64,000 bases of DNA, taken from contig NC_058051.1 in NCBI RefSeq assembly GCF_020085105.1, forward strand, positions 18,755,455-18,819,454, in the 5' to 3' direction. A model generated the notes under the pieces. That model searched no databases. It worked only from the letters and a program-made list of their open reading frames with translations, and was not told where the DNA came from. A program made the translations under genes and the position numbers. Shown here piece after piece: positions 1-10,812 of the stretch. Source of the stretch: Siniperca chuatsi (lineage: Eukaryota; Chordata; Actinopteri; Centrarchiformes; Sinipercidae). Every line of letters starts with the position of its first letter. Position 1 is the stretch's first letter.

Positions 1-1272
1 ACACAGAGACAAGACACAGAAAGGTAGCAGAACATGTAGGAACAGTACAATATGTAGCAGTGATAGATAAAAGGGTGGAATGCATCCAGCTGCTGTACTC
101 ACGTTAGAAGAGGAAGCAGTTATGGCACACAGTAATAGCCATGGAAAATGTATGAGGCATGAGGCATGCATAGTGGAAAATATGTTGAGTCATGGACTGA
201 TAAAGGAAACAGGCCACAGAGGTAAGGGAGTAACCAAATCACTAATGGAAGCAAGAATAGATATTTAGCTAACTGTTCGTCGAAAATCAAAGTCTGAGGG
301 TCAAATATAAGCTTCTGGATAAACAAATGCTCCTTTCTGACCTGTTCAAAGCAAAATATCTTAACCCAACCCCTCACAAATGTGTGGAACACCCTGTCAG
401 TATGCATGTATCATCACCTTTCTTTCACATTCATTAGTATTAATGAATTCGTTTTGCAGAATGTGGCTAGAAGCCAATATGTCACTTCTCCTATCTTTCA
501 AATAATCCCCAATTTCCTCCACACTGCACTGTAAATTCCACAGTGATCCCCAAGCATTAGGGTTTAATGTTCTTCTAAAATCCTCACATGATTCCCTCAC
601 AGTCTTGCCCTCCAGTAACACGGGTCTTCCAAGAACACAGTGGAAGAACAGATCTGAGGTCAGCGTCAGAGTCAACGTTGCTTCTAATTAGCACTTTGAA
701 AAATGTGCAGAGTATTTTTTACCGCTCTTTTGCACAGTCTGACTAAGATATATAGAGATGTTGGGGTCGGGAGGGTGATACAGCAAGGGAAAAGGGCAGG
801 AGGAGATGGTAAGAGCAGTGGTTAAAGTTTAATGTCCCTCTCATCATCATCTACATCACTTCCTCCATCCAGCTCCCTCTCACTTCCTTGCTCCTTGCGC
901 ACCCTGAAAATAAACTGACATAGCTCGAGCTATTAAAGCCTAAAGGTAGTGATGTAAAAATAGGAGGATATGGCAGGGAGTGAAATTAATCAGGTAGAGG
1001 TATGGATGTTGCAGCCCGGGAGCTGGAATAACAATTAGTAACAATGAAAAAACATTATCCCTCCTCGTATCCAACATCTCTAGCCTAGAACACAGCACAG
1101 CTATATTCGAACACTGAGACTTTTCTTGTTTTCTCACTTTCCGTTTGTCTTTTCACTTTCTTTTGTCTCTGAGACAAAAGCATCTGCTGAAACAGAGGCA
1201 ACCTCCCTCACTCTTTTCTGACCTGGTTTCTGTCTGGATCCAGAGTAGGACGCAAACACACACAAAGACCAA

Positions 1273-1273
<1 letters not shown>

Positions 1274-1325
<52 letters not shown>
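1274..1325. repeat. (CA)n microsatellite
   Basis: About 26 uninterrupted CA units. The short Cys-Val and His-Thr open frames that overlap it are products of the repeat, not genes. Confidence 0.95.
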
Positions 1326-1327
<2 letters not shown>

Positions 1328-1746
1328 GTTTGTGTCAGGTGAGTTCTCTGATTTTTCAAAGGCGAAACTGCAATCCTGGAAGATGCCCAGCAGAGGGCAC
1401 CCAGAGTTTCTGAGAATGACATTGCTTTTTGCACTTTTGAGCTAAGACTTTCGCTTTTGCTCATGTGAATACACAAATTAATGTATCTGAATTCACAACA
1501 AAGCTTTGTGAACTCATTCCATTATACTACTCCTTTCAGTCCTGATGATTAATTAGTGAAGCAAAGTGAACAGTGAAGTGATGGTGATGAAGCTGATGAT
1601 GAAGCCTAGATGATGAAGGATGAAGGCTCCAATGAGTTGAAAAGCTCAGGTGAAACTTTTGTGTTTACATGTCTGTATGCCTTCATGAGAGTAGTGCATA
1701 TTAATAAATATTAACACACAAACATTTTTGAAACACAGGCACATAC

Positions 1747-2150
1747 TGTTTATGAGATATCGTAGAAAAGGTTTCAGTCGTAGTCATCTGGACACTGTTT
1801 TCAGAATCAAGACGTTTCGGCTCCCATCCATCAGTAATCAGGCCTATTGATATCAATAGGCCTGATTACTGATTACTGGGCCATCTTGAAACTATTAGGT
1901 CAGTTTCAGGTGAAACTAGCTATTTTCAGATACTCAGGCAGATTCCTTCCTGAGGGCAGGGCTTATGTAACTCAGAGTAGTTTAAATTTCCAGTTCCCGT
2001 CCAATTTTTTCACAATTGAGAATGACTTCCGGATGGGAGCCGAAACGTCTTGATTCTGAAAACAGTGTCCAGATGACTACGACTGAAACCTTTTCTACGA
2101 TAGAACACTCCTGGACGAATGAGGGACTACACCGTCTTGTTTATGAGATA
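1747..2150. mobile_element. Fold-back insertion with 72-bp perfect inverted arms and 13-bp target duplication
   Basis: The arms at 1758-1829 and 2031-2102 are perfect reverse complements over 72 bp and contain the motif GACGTTTCGGCTCCCATCC. The inner part begins with a second palindrome, ATCAGTAATCAGGCCTATTG and its complement, at 1830-1875. The direct repeat TGTTTATGAGATA occurs at 1747-1759 and 2138-2150, marking a target-site duplication. The right arm is followed by about 35 bp that the left side lacks. There is no coding capacity. A 13-bp duplication with an asymmetric inverted structure suits a target-primed retroelement end inserted with inversion (Penelope-like elements do this) rather than a classical cut-and-paste transposon; the family assignment is inference. 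Confidence 0.8.
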
Positions 2151-2818
2151 CTTGTATTAACAAATACATTATTTCAGTAGTTCAGTGTAAATGGAAGACA
2201 TACAAGAGTGGAGGACAGTGCAATATCTGCTGCCATAATTTTGCATAACCTTGCATCTCCTGTAATGATCAGTTATGACCTCTATTTTGACTCTCTCTGC
2301 CTACACCATCATTTGCAAACCACTACATCAGTTAATGCTTCTTCATGTACTGAAAAGGCTCCTAATGAAGCCTTAAGATCTTGAACTGTGTGAGCACATG
2401 GGAAATTGCTCTTTAATAGTGTGATTCGCCTGCTCCTGTGTGGTAAGACACTAGCCATAACAGATGTTGGAGTCAAACTAATCACTGTCTGACTCCCAAG
2501 AGGGTTATGGAGGTGACACAATTACTCTTCATGACAACACACCCCCTTGCTACCTTATTTTTTAAAGCTTTCTCTTCTGTTTTCCCCTGTTTTGAACTCA
2601 GATACTGTATTTACATGCATTATATAGAAATAATTCACATAGTATAGTATGTACAAGTATTACACACACACGTTATTCACATGAAAGATTTTTAAGTTTG
2701 TGTGTGAACTGTGAAGTATGAAATTGCACCCCTCACACATATTGTATGCCTGTGTGATGGCGTCTGCTAAGGTGCTCATTTATACCTGTGTGTGAATGCA
2801 CTTGTTGACGTGTCTCAC

Positions 2819-2979
2819 CGTTGTCCCTGGCTGCGGATGGCTCATCCAAGGCCATCTGTTCTGCCAGTTCGGACAGGGAGTCGTCAACGGGCCGAGCGCT
2901 GCGTAGAGACATGGACAGCCTCCGCTTGATTATCTTCATCCTGTCCATCTTCTCAACCGCACCACCAGGGCCCACAGGC
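2819..2979 (-). CDS. PCTAIRE-type cyclin-dependent kinase, first coding exon (CDK16/17/18 family)
   Basis: Read on the minus strand, the exon lies between an acceptor (TCTCCCTCAG, bases 2980 upward) and a donor (GTGAGA starting at 2818). The likely start codon is at 2948-2946. The 43 codons begin MDRMKIIKRRLSMSLR and continue to SLSELAEQMALDEP, which is the conserved N-terminal leader of the PCTAIRE kinases: the MDRMK.IKR.LSM start resembles CDK16 and SLSELAEQM resembles CDK17. RRLSMS is a basophilic-kinase phosphorylation motif of the kind known in this family. The catalytic domain is off the left edge. Because the exon starts at an acceptor, at least one 5' untranslated exon lies at higher coordinates. 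The NUAK2 neighbour 60 kb away would favour CDK18 by human 1q32 linkage, so the paralogue is left open. Confidence 0.75.
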
Positions 2980-3003
2980 CTGAGGGAGAGGAACAACCAC
3001 CAA

Positions 3004-3058
3004 CATCATCATCATCATCATCATCATCAGCACCACCTGCATCCCCATCATCATAATC
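3004..3058. repeat. (CAT)n-rich tract
   Basis: Near-perfect CAT triplets followed by an imperfect CAT/CAC stretch. It lies just upstream of the kinase exon (on the minus strand), within the presumed first intron. Confidence 0.85.
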
Positions 3059-3084
3059 ATGGCCTTATAACCATCAACAGCTAG

Positions 3085-5935
3085 ATCCACACTGCCCCGT
3101 TAATCTTCATTGTACAGTGAAACGACTGCAGTGCAGCCTCAACGCATTTTCTACAGTTCTTTGGGCTCCCGATGATTGTGTTTGCTCACGCAGCGTGTGT
3201 TCTCATTGTTATGTATCCCAAGTGCAAACATTGCAGAATAAAAGACACAGAATGAGAGAGCAGCCCCAGAGAGACAGAGAGAAAGAGTGAGAAAGAGAGC
3301 AACAAAAAATGCACAAAAACAAACATGTAAATGGCTGACTATGCAGCTCCCCAGAGGTTTCAGACAAGAGCAGCTCTCCCAGATGAGCTGTGATTGACAT
3401 ATATTTCACTGGCTCTTCCATCATCTACAGTATTCCAATACTAAAATGGCAGACAAAATTATCATACGACACCAGAATAAAGTTCCTCATACTCTATATA
3501 CACACCATCTATGGCTGATTCTACAGTAGTCCAACCTATGCTAGAGGCCACGTGACAACAACCAAACAACTCTGGTGGAAAGCTGGTTTCAAACACTGTA
3601 TATACTTTATGTAGTTATAGGAGAGAGAAGCATCCCATCCTTAAAATAAATGGGGGGGAAAGCACACAATGTTATTCCAGCAAAGTGCTCTTCATGTTCA
3701 CCGGTGACCCGCCTATGTGTATTGTGTATTTGCATGTGTATACCTCTTAACGTCAGTGAGCTTTCAAAGCTCTATATTGTTTAGAGTGCCCCTCAGCAGA
3801 CATTTAGAATCTGGTTTATGTGTCTATGTACAGTATACGTGTGTATTTATGTGTGTTGAAGACACTTTGTGTGCCGTGTGCCGTGTTCCACTCTGCTTTA
3901 CTGGCCTGGAGGTAGAGGCAGCTATGGCAGAGTATTTCTGTCCCCCTTCCACTTCCTCCTACTTCTATCTAACCCAGAAGGGCTCAACAGCTGACATGCA
4001 CAAGTGCGCACACACGGCACCCACTGCCTTTCTCTTTGTGTCCAACCTTGGAGGTTTCAACAAAAGCCATTCATCCTTTCAGGCTCTCAGTCTTTCAGGC
4101 CTATTAGAGACAGCCATTGCTCTGAGGGAATTCAAACCCAGCGATCCTCACTCAGGACGACTGGCTTTTTTTCACTAGAAGATGCGCTAAGGCGAGTATC
4201 CGTTGCTAACAACATTGCCTCTGCCAATTTACATGAGCCCAGTTGGATGCGGTTCGCACCTCAGCCGGAGGCGTTTCTCCAAGATGTAGAAAAAAGTTTA
4301 GAAAGGGAACAAAGGAGAGAAAGGAGAGCAACTCACATTCATTTCATAACATCCGTCACCCATGGATTATCAGTATGGAACGAATCTCCCTCCCCCTCTC
4401 ATTTGCATGTTTTCCCAGACTTCACTAGGGAAGAAGCCTGCTCAGACGAGGAGATTGGGTTCTCCTCATGCAACCCCGCAGCCGTCATCCACGAATTTTC
4501 AGGAATAAATGACTTGCATTATGTTGGAACAGCCAATAATATAATGCTCTGCTTATTATATGTATGTGTGTGCAGGCACACATACAGACACACAATAATG
4601 ACTAATTTCACAGTCTTCATCTTATCTCTGTTGAATTAACAGTAATGCAGTGGGAATCTCATTACCCAGCTGCTCATAGAGGGAAAAACTTCAGGGTACC
4701 ACTGTATATTATATATGTAGTTGAGATTTCCAATTTTCTTTATAATATGATGAAATGAGGTGTAGTCTTGTAAATAACTACACAAAATAAGTAAACAACA
4801 TTCATTTTATGGAAATATGTAACTAATAATATACTTATTTCTAGTTAGTTTGTAAACTTTTGCCAACTTCTTTTAAAGAATATTTTAGGAAATATCAGAT
4901 GTACGCCTTTCAGCATCATTGTGCATTAATTATATCTTCTTGTTTATCTGTTAATGTAGGCTATGTATTTCTGCACAAATAAGAACATTTCTGCCTGACA
5001 ACTGCATTAAGGTGGCTTTGAATTACTTTCTATCCCAGTTCTGATGCTATATTAATATTTCTGTATGTTTAAATCTTTGCTGTAATGCTACAAAATAAGC
5101 TTTGTGTAAATAAACTAAGGGCTAGGCTGCATTCAGTAAGATACTTTTACCATTAAGGATAATGTAAGACATTTCCAAATGTATAAATGGATGTGTTGGT
5201 CAGCAAAAAAAAAAGTTTCAGGAAGAATTAAGTGTTATGAATGTGCGTTGGATGTTGAGTCTTGTCTGGTGCAGATGGACGTGGCAGTGTGAAGAGCTTG
5301 GCAGAGGCACAACAGTGAGTGGGACGAGACATGTGGCTCCAGGCTGCAGCATGTGCAGGCCACACTCACCAGACACCCGGCAAACCACGAACAACTCTGA
5401 TGCATAACTCCCACTAAACGGAGGGACGCACTCCAGATGATCTCACTCCTTCAAAGACACTACAAGCACTTCTGCTTATTTAGTCTTGTTTGAAGCAATA
5501 CAGTGCACTGTTTATGAATTCACAAGCAGTATAACATGGGCTGTGCAATAAAACGAATACAAAAGAGCAAAGGTTAACTGATACAAAGGTGTAAAGGAAT
5601 AAAACCTTCTCCAACTTTGTACTAAGTAATTTGTGTGTGTCTATTAACAGCATGTGTCCACATGCACATGGGTTTCCACATGTGTGTGTGGGTGGTTGCA
5701 TGGATGTGGTAGCATGGAGGTGAGGTGAACTGACACACCCCTGAGGACAACAGAGAAGGAACACGGTCTGATTTATTCAAGACACACACCATTTGGGTTG
5801 CTAGGTTACAGGCCCAGGCTGGAACAGCAGTTTCTGTCTCTGAGGTACAGAGCAGAAGAAAGGAAAGGCGAGAAGCTGAGGATTCACAATTCACATCTCA
5901 CTATCTCCCCTTTCTCTGTACTCCCCCCTATGCAT

Positions 5936-5970
<35 letters not shown>

Positions 5971-6980
5971 CATGTCAGCTATAAAAACTTCCAGCCCTCC
6001 AGTGATCGGGATGCCACAGTGCTGCAGCATGCGATCCTTGCCAGCCTTGTTCTGGGATTCCTCTGCCAATTATGCCTCTTTAGGAGGAAGAATGAATGGA
6101 CCTCAGGACCTGAGTCTGCAGTATACGCAAACCCTAGCTAGCTGCAAGTTTGGCACACACTTGTACAAACACACAGACATAGAAATTACTTTTATCAGAA
6201 CAGAAGGAAAAATTCCAACAGCTCGTGAGCCCAAGATCTGATTTTGTTTCAGCCAGATATTGTCTTACCTCCTGTACCTCTCTTTCTTTCCTTTTCATCA
6301 CAAACAAACAAGCATTCTTCTGTAATTCAGTGGCACATGAATCATACGCATGCATGCACTCACATACAATGTGGCAGAGCGGAATGGGCACTCAGTGGCA
6401 CTCCGAACACGGCTTGGCACAGCGGCCTGAGGATGCATGAGTAATGCATAAATCTGCCCAACTACAGAATCCTACACACATCCACACAAACATAAACCAA
6501 CAGATAACCCAAAAAGTAGTCCATTCTCCTTGTAAGACCAATGGCTCCTCCACAGCATCTCTTCTGTCACTTAACCAAAATCTCCAGAGTTAGATGAGAT
6601 GACTAAGCAGAAGCACAAGACTGCAAAAAGACGAAAGACAAAAGATCTGAAATGCCATTTTCTGCCCCAAGAGGAGGAAGGAGAATAGAGTGTCTATCTC
6701 TGTAATTTTGGGGCGATCGGGCTCAAAGGGGTCACACAAAGATTCCTATGACTTGTTTTCCAATATCAATATGGCAAATGTATGCAAACATACATAGAAG
6801 TAATAGAAAAAGGATACAAAAGTCCTGAAATTCTTTATGATGTGTTTAAAGCCTACAAAACATATAACGAGGCACTTACCAAAACTTTAGTCAAATTGTC
6901 ATTATGGTAATAAAACAGTTATAGGCCTACCATAACATATATAGGCTACAGTAATAACAGACAGTTGGTATTGGTCTGGG
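3085..6980. other. Presumed intron 1 of the PCTAIRE kinase; no gene seen
   Basis: AT-rich sequence with a (CA)n run at about 5937-5968. Long open frames at 3717-4178 and 4004-4639 overlap in different frames, have no recognisable protein similarity and lack domain-like composition, so I treat them as chance. Nothing else is supportable. Confidence 0.5.
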
Positions 6981-6989
6981 ATTATTTGT

Positions 6990-8420
6990 GAGATTTTTCT
7001 GTCGGGGTGCATCGCAACGGCAAAGGCATTGACGGATGCGCGTGATTTTCTATCTGGACATCCCACACTGAGATGGGCATAAATAATTTTGCGCTTAATG
7101 CTACCTACTCCCTACACGCTGCTAAGAAATTGAGTGTTCGGAGCTTTCTATAGGCAATACTGTTCAGCCTATGTTGGTATTAGTATACAAGGCTACTTGC
7201 CATCGGCGAGGTTATCGACAACACTGCAGGACCGCAGGACCTGACTGTCACATTTGCGGACGAGCGAAGGTCCTGACAATATCCCATGTAACGAGACATG
7301 TCTGCAGGCAGAGCGCACATAAGTGGGCAGCAAGCAGCCGTGCGATAAATATCACGGGGTTCAAACCAAACACGCGGCGGTTCATTTCGGGCCTGGCTGG
7401 CAGAGATCCCTCTACCGTCCAGGCCTTTTGCGTTTTCGGTCAGTTCCTCTCGCCCCGTGTTTTCCTGACGTAACTATCCGGGAGGAGGAGAGTCAGGCAG
7501 GGAAAAGAAAAGTTACACAGCCACCCGGCCGGCGCAGAAACTCCATGGAAATAGGGCTGGGGTCACCTCTGAGAGCGTCCCGATGTTATGATTGTGGATT
7601 TACATGGGTCAGGACCCTGAAACCATTATAATATGTCCAATAAATTGATCTAGGAACTTAACTTTGAGTCTGTCTATGGTGCCCTTATCGCTATTTATCA
7701 CTTTTATCTGCTACGGTGTCACTTTAATTTTCCTATTGCGATTCGGATTTTTTTCCAGCGATATTTGAAGGGTAAGTGTCCACGTTAGACACATAGACGC
7801 ACACTTACGCAATATAACCGAGTCACAATCACCTCAAACCTTTGTTTTAACGAACCGAAAAATAACTCCACCTGCAATATCAGGTGATAGGACAACCGTG
7901 GCTATCGTTGCTTGTCGTCTCAACGTTGTCATAACAGGATCGAAAGCGTGGAGTGAAGACAGGCTGAATATACACAAACCAAAATACCGCGGCCACTGAC
8001 CTGCTAGTGTTTCTGCTGCAGGAGACTATTGTTCCACTTGTGTATGGTAATCCAGGCAGCACGCTGGGGTGAATCCACTGCGACAAGTTCCTCCAACTAG
8101 CCTACTTTGCTGTAAAACACACCAGATTGCCTTTTAGCCGTGAAGTAAGTCTTGTCCCTGTGTTACACGGTGTGTCGCAGTGTCCCGTCGCCTGAGTTAG
8201 TGCATTGTTGACCTGTAATAATGCATTATTTGTCTTTCCATTCGCTTATAAACAGCACCGTCCCGTCCGGTGATGATCAGCCATATCGCTGCTGCTGTGT
8301 GGATCCCAAGTGGAAGCAGTGGCGTGATCCCGGAAAACACCGCAAGGGGTGTGTGAGTGCGCGCGTGTGTGTGTCTGTGTGTGTGAGACAGTGAATGTGT
8401 GCGACTCTCTAACCTCCACC
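6990..8420 (-). promoter_or_regulatory. CpG-richer region, candidate promoter and 5' exon of the PCTAIRE kinase
   Basis: CpG density is visibly higher than in the flanks, for example around 7010-7030, 7230-7560 and 8260-8400. This is where a leftward kinase gene would be expected to start. A minus-strand donor-like site (GC|GTAAGTGTG) occurs near 7802, and plus-strand donor-like sites lie near 7770 and 8143. No transcript can be proved from sequence alone. Confidence 0.35.
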
Positions 8421-8429
8421 CCCACCTCC

Positions 8430-10380
8430 AACCTCTCTCTGTCTGTAAAAAGGGGGGTCAGTTAGATTAATTTGGGGGGCAGTGCCACCAGGGAAATTAG
8501 CCTTCATTATCCAAGCCCCATTCCCATCTAAATATGCATCTCAGAGAAATTCTTTGTGAATAATACATAGAGTGAAAATTATGTAAATTCAACAGTATGA
8601 TCCACCACTGCTTAGTTGGCATTAACATGAGTGGAAATATAGTCAAAGGATGATTGTTAAGTTTTGCTTTCCCCGTTGAAATACAAATTTCCTGTGGTCA
8701 CAAAGTTGTGACGTCTAAATTCATATTGATACACACAAATTACTGACTAGAGTATAATTACAGTCTTAAACAGTCCAAACAATTATCCTTTTTTATATAA
8801 AATGGCTACTACCTGGATGACTAATGACGTGATGCCAAGATTTTCACATAACGTGCTTTAAATGTTTTGGAATAAAATAAATAAAATCCCACCGCCGGAT
8901 CCCCAACTATTACCTCGGAAATCACAGATGACACAGCAAACGCAGTTGATGAGGAGATGTCTGCCTGCTGGTCTTCATCGCCACCATGCGGTTTATTCAA
9001 ACAACAGCAGCATTTTTTCATTCATAAACCAAATTCATTCACTGGAGCAAATCATGTAGGGCCGGTTTCATCTATAGTCCCTGCATATGTAGCTATAGAA
9101 ATACAACACAATAAAGGCAAGTCATGTAAAAGAATGCAATTCCATGTGAAATGCAACAAATGCGTTTTTGAAGCTTGTAGGCATACTATGTTTAATTTTG
9201 TTAAGAATGTATCAGAATAGCTTCAACTCCATGGTCACTCTGGGCTGGTTTAGTAGATTGTTTAACAATTAGACCATATGTTCTCAAAGAAGTCCTGAAA
9301 CTCTTTAAGTTAATATTCTATGCAGTCACACAAAAATTATACATGGTGGGTTTTGAAAGCTGATTTTGATTAATATCTTTTTTCATTATGATTGTTTTTA
9401 GACCAAAAGTATTTAAATAAAAATATAATTAAGAGATTAAACAGCACGCCGCTGATTTTACATGTGAAGTACTCAGCCTGTAAAAAAATTATATAATATC
9501 TTCTGTGGCTTTAAAGTTAGCTTTCCAGTGTCTGAAAAAATTACTCTGATGATGTCATTAGGATTATCTCAGTTTAGGCTCGAAGTTTAACATTTTTAAC
9601 ATTTTTAACTGAGGGCTTGTGTCACAAACTGGGGGTGTAGGGTTGAAAAGAAGAGGACATTTAGGAGGCAGGGGCGGTCTAATGAAAGACACTATCAAGT
9701 TGCATTTTGGACAATGTAGGATCCAGTGTTTTTGGTGCTTGACCCATACTAGAGACTAAAAATCAAGACATCTCCGCCTCTGCTGCGTCCATTTTGACGA
9801 TTCTATTTAAAATCTGTGTCTTATAATTCCCCCAACTTTATAGAAGTGCAATACTAAATTGTTGGAGTAGCCTACTGAACAATTAAATGAAGTTATACAA
9901 TGATGAATGAATGAAAAAATAATAATTATTCACAAAAATGTTTTGATGAGAAGTCAAAAATGTCTTTGGGGTTTGGGATGGCACCGGTGGGATTCGAATT
10001 TGTGACTAAAATCTTGGCCACCTCCTGTGCAGTGAAGTGGTGGAAAGTATATTTATTAAAATACCACATTTGAGGCAGACTACTTGTACTTTACTTAAAT
10101 ATTTCAATTGTTGCTACTTTTCCACTATATTTCAAGGCAAGCATATTGTAATGTTACTCCCCTTCATTTTTGACAGCTACTAGCTACCAGATAATAGGCC
10201 TAAGCCTACCTCTGCAGTCAGATTTTAATGCAGAACTTTTCCTTGTAGTAGAGTATATTTACATTGCTGAATTGGTACTTTTACTTAAGTAAAAGGTGTG
10301 AGTACTTATTCCACTTCTTCTGTGTATGTCAAAAAGTCAGTCAGTGGTCCAGACCACAGACAGACCATTGTTTTGCTCTG
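8430..10380. other. Intergenic region, no gene recognised
   Basis: AT-rich DNA between the kinase promoter region and p4htm. It includes a dispersed short transposon at 10033-10322, listed separately. No coding frame matches a known family. Confidence 0.5.
10033..10322. mobile_element. Short non-autonomous inverted-repeat element (ACTTAAGTA type)
   Basis: The left end AGTGGTGGAAAGTATATTTA and the right end ACTTAAGTAAAAGGTGTGAG...TTCCACTTCTT are imperfect complements of each other. The interior contains the repeated phrase TACTTGTACTTTACTTAAATA. I recognise this pattern as a very abundant non-coding element of fish introns. A diverged relative appears at 54245-54420. Confidence 0.65.
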
Positions 10381-10812
10381 GTATTGACCGTTAGAGGTCG
10401 CTAACGGTTTACTGTGGGATGTGAAACGGCGGCTGCTCTGCAGTCGTTAGCTTGCCCTTCTTGTTGTTAGGCAGGTTGTCAGGGGCAGCGCACCAGCCAG
10501 TTAGCTAACACGGGATTAAGGGGCTTCAGTTAATGATGACACATTTATTTATCAAGGTAAAAGACTGTCTGCTTACCTGCTTTTTCGCTCGGAGCAGCCC
10601 TGTTTCTTTGGGTAAAAGCAGCAGAGACGACGGCGTCGATTTCTGTCGGAACAGCCAGGGGTTTGCAGTGGGGTTTGCCCCGTAGCTAGCTAGGTTTCCT
10701 AACGTTATCAGGCAGACGTAAAGTGGTAGACATTGGCAGTAACGTTACCCAGTAAGCTAAAAGATATCTCCAGCTTTCCATTGCAATTGATTTCCGATCG
10801 TGTGGTGCGAAA
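10381..10812 (+). promoter_or_regulatory. Promoter and 5' untranslated region of p4htm
   Basis: This is the sequence directly upstream of the p4htm start codon, with raised CpG content around 10580-10660. The start context is CGAAAATGG, with A at -3 and G at +4, a strong initiation context. No TATA box stands out, which suits a housekeeping-type start. Exact transcription start sites cannot be placed. Confidence 0.35.

Larger units (their letters stand above)
1..2818. other. Probable intron of the PCTAIRE kinase gene; no supported exon
   Basis: The kinase exon at 2819-2979 reads leftwards, so this stretch should be its downstream intron. It holds a (CA)n run, a fold-back insertion and otherwise AT-rich single-copy-looking DNA. 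A 92-codon minus-strand open frame at 397-675 resembles no family I recognise and has no clear splice context. I found no further kinase exon here; the next ones are probably beyond the left edge. Confidence 0.5.

Noticed and set aside
397-675. 92-codon minus-strand open frame
   Set aside because: No recognisable domain or splice context; length is within chance for this base composition.
822-903. Possible minus-strand terminal exon encoding an acidic 26-residue tail after a TTTATTTTCAG acceptor
   Set aside because: Its open phase does not match the phase leaving the PCTAIRE exon; in the required phase it hits a stop. No family match.
3717-4639. Two overlapping plus-strand open frames of 153 and 211 codons
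   Set aside because: They lie in different frames over the same DNA, have no protein similarity I know, and sit in a presumed intron.
7171-7631. Open frames of about 100 codons in the CpG-rich region
   Set aside because: Explained by low stop-codon frequency in GC-rich DNA; no family resemblance.
9975-10005. GGGATTCGAA phrase resembling a tRNA B box
   Set aside because: An isolated motif without an A box or a tRNA fold.
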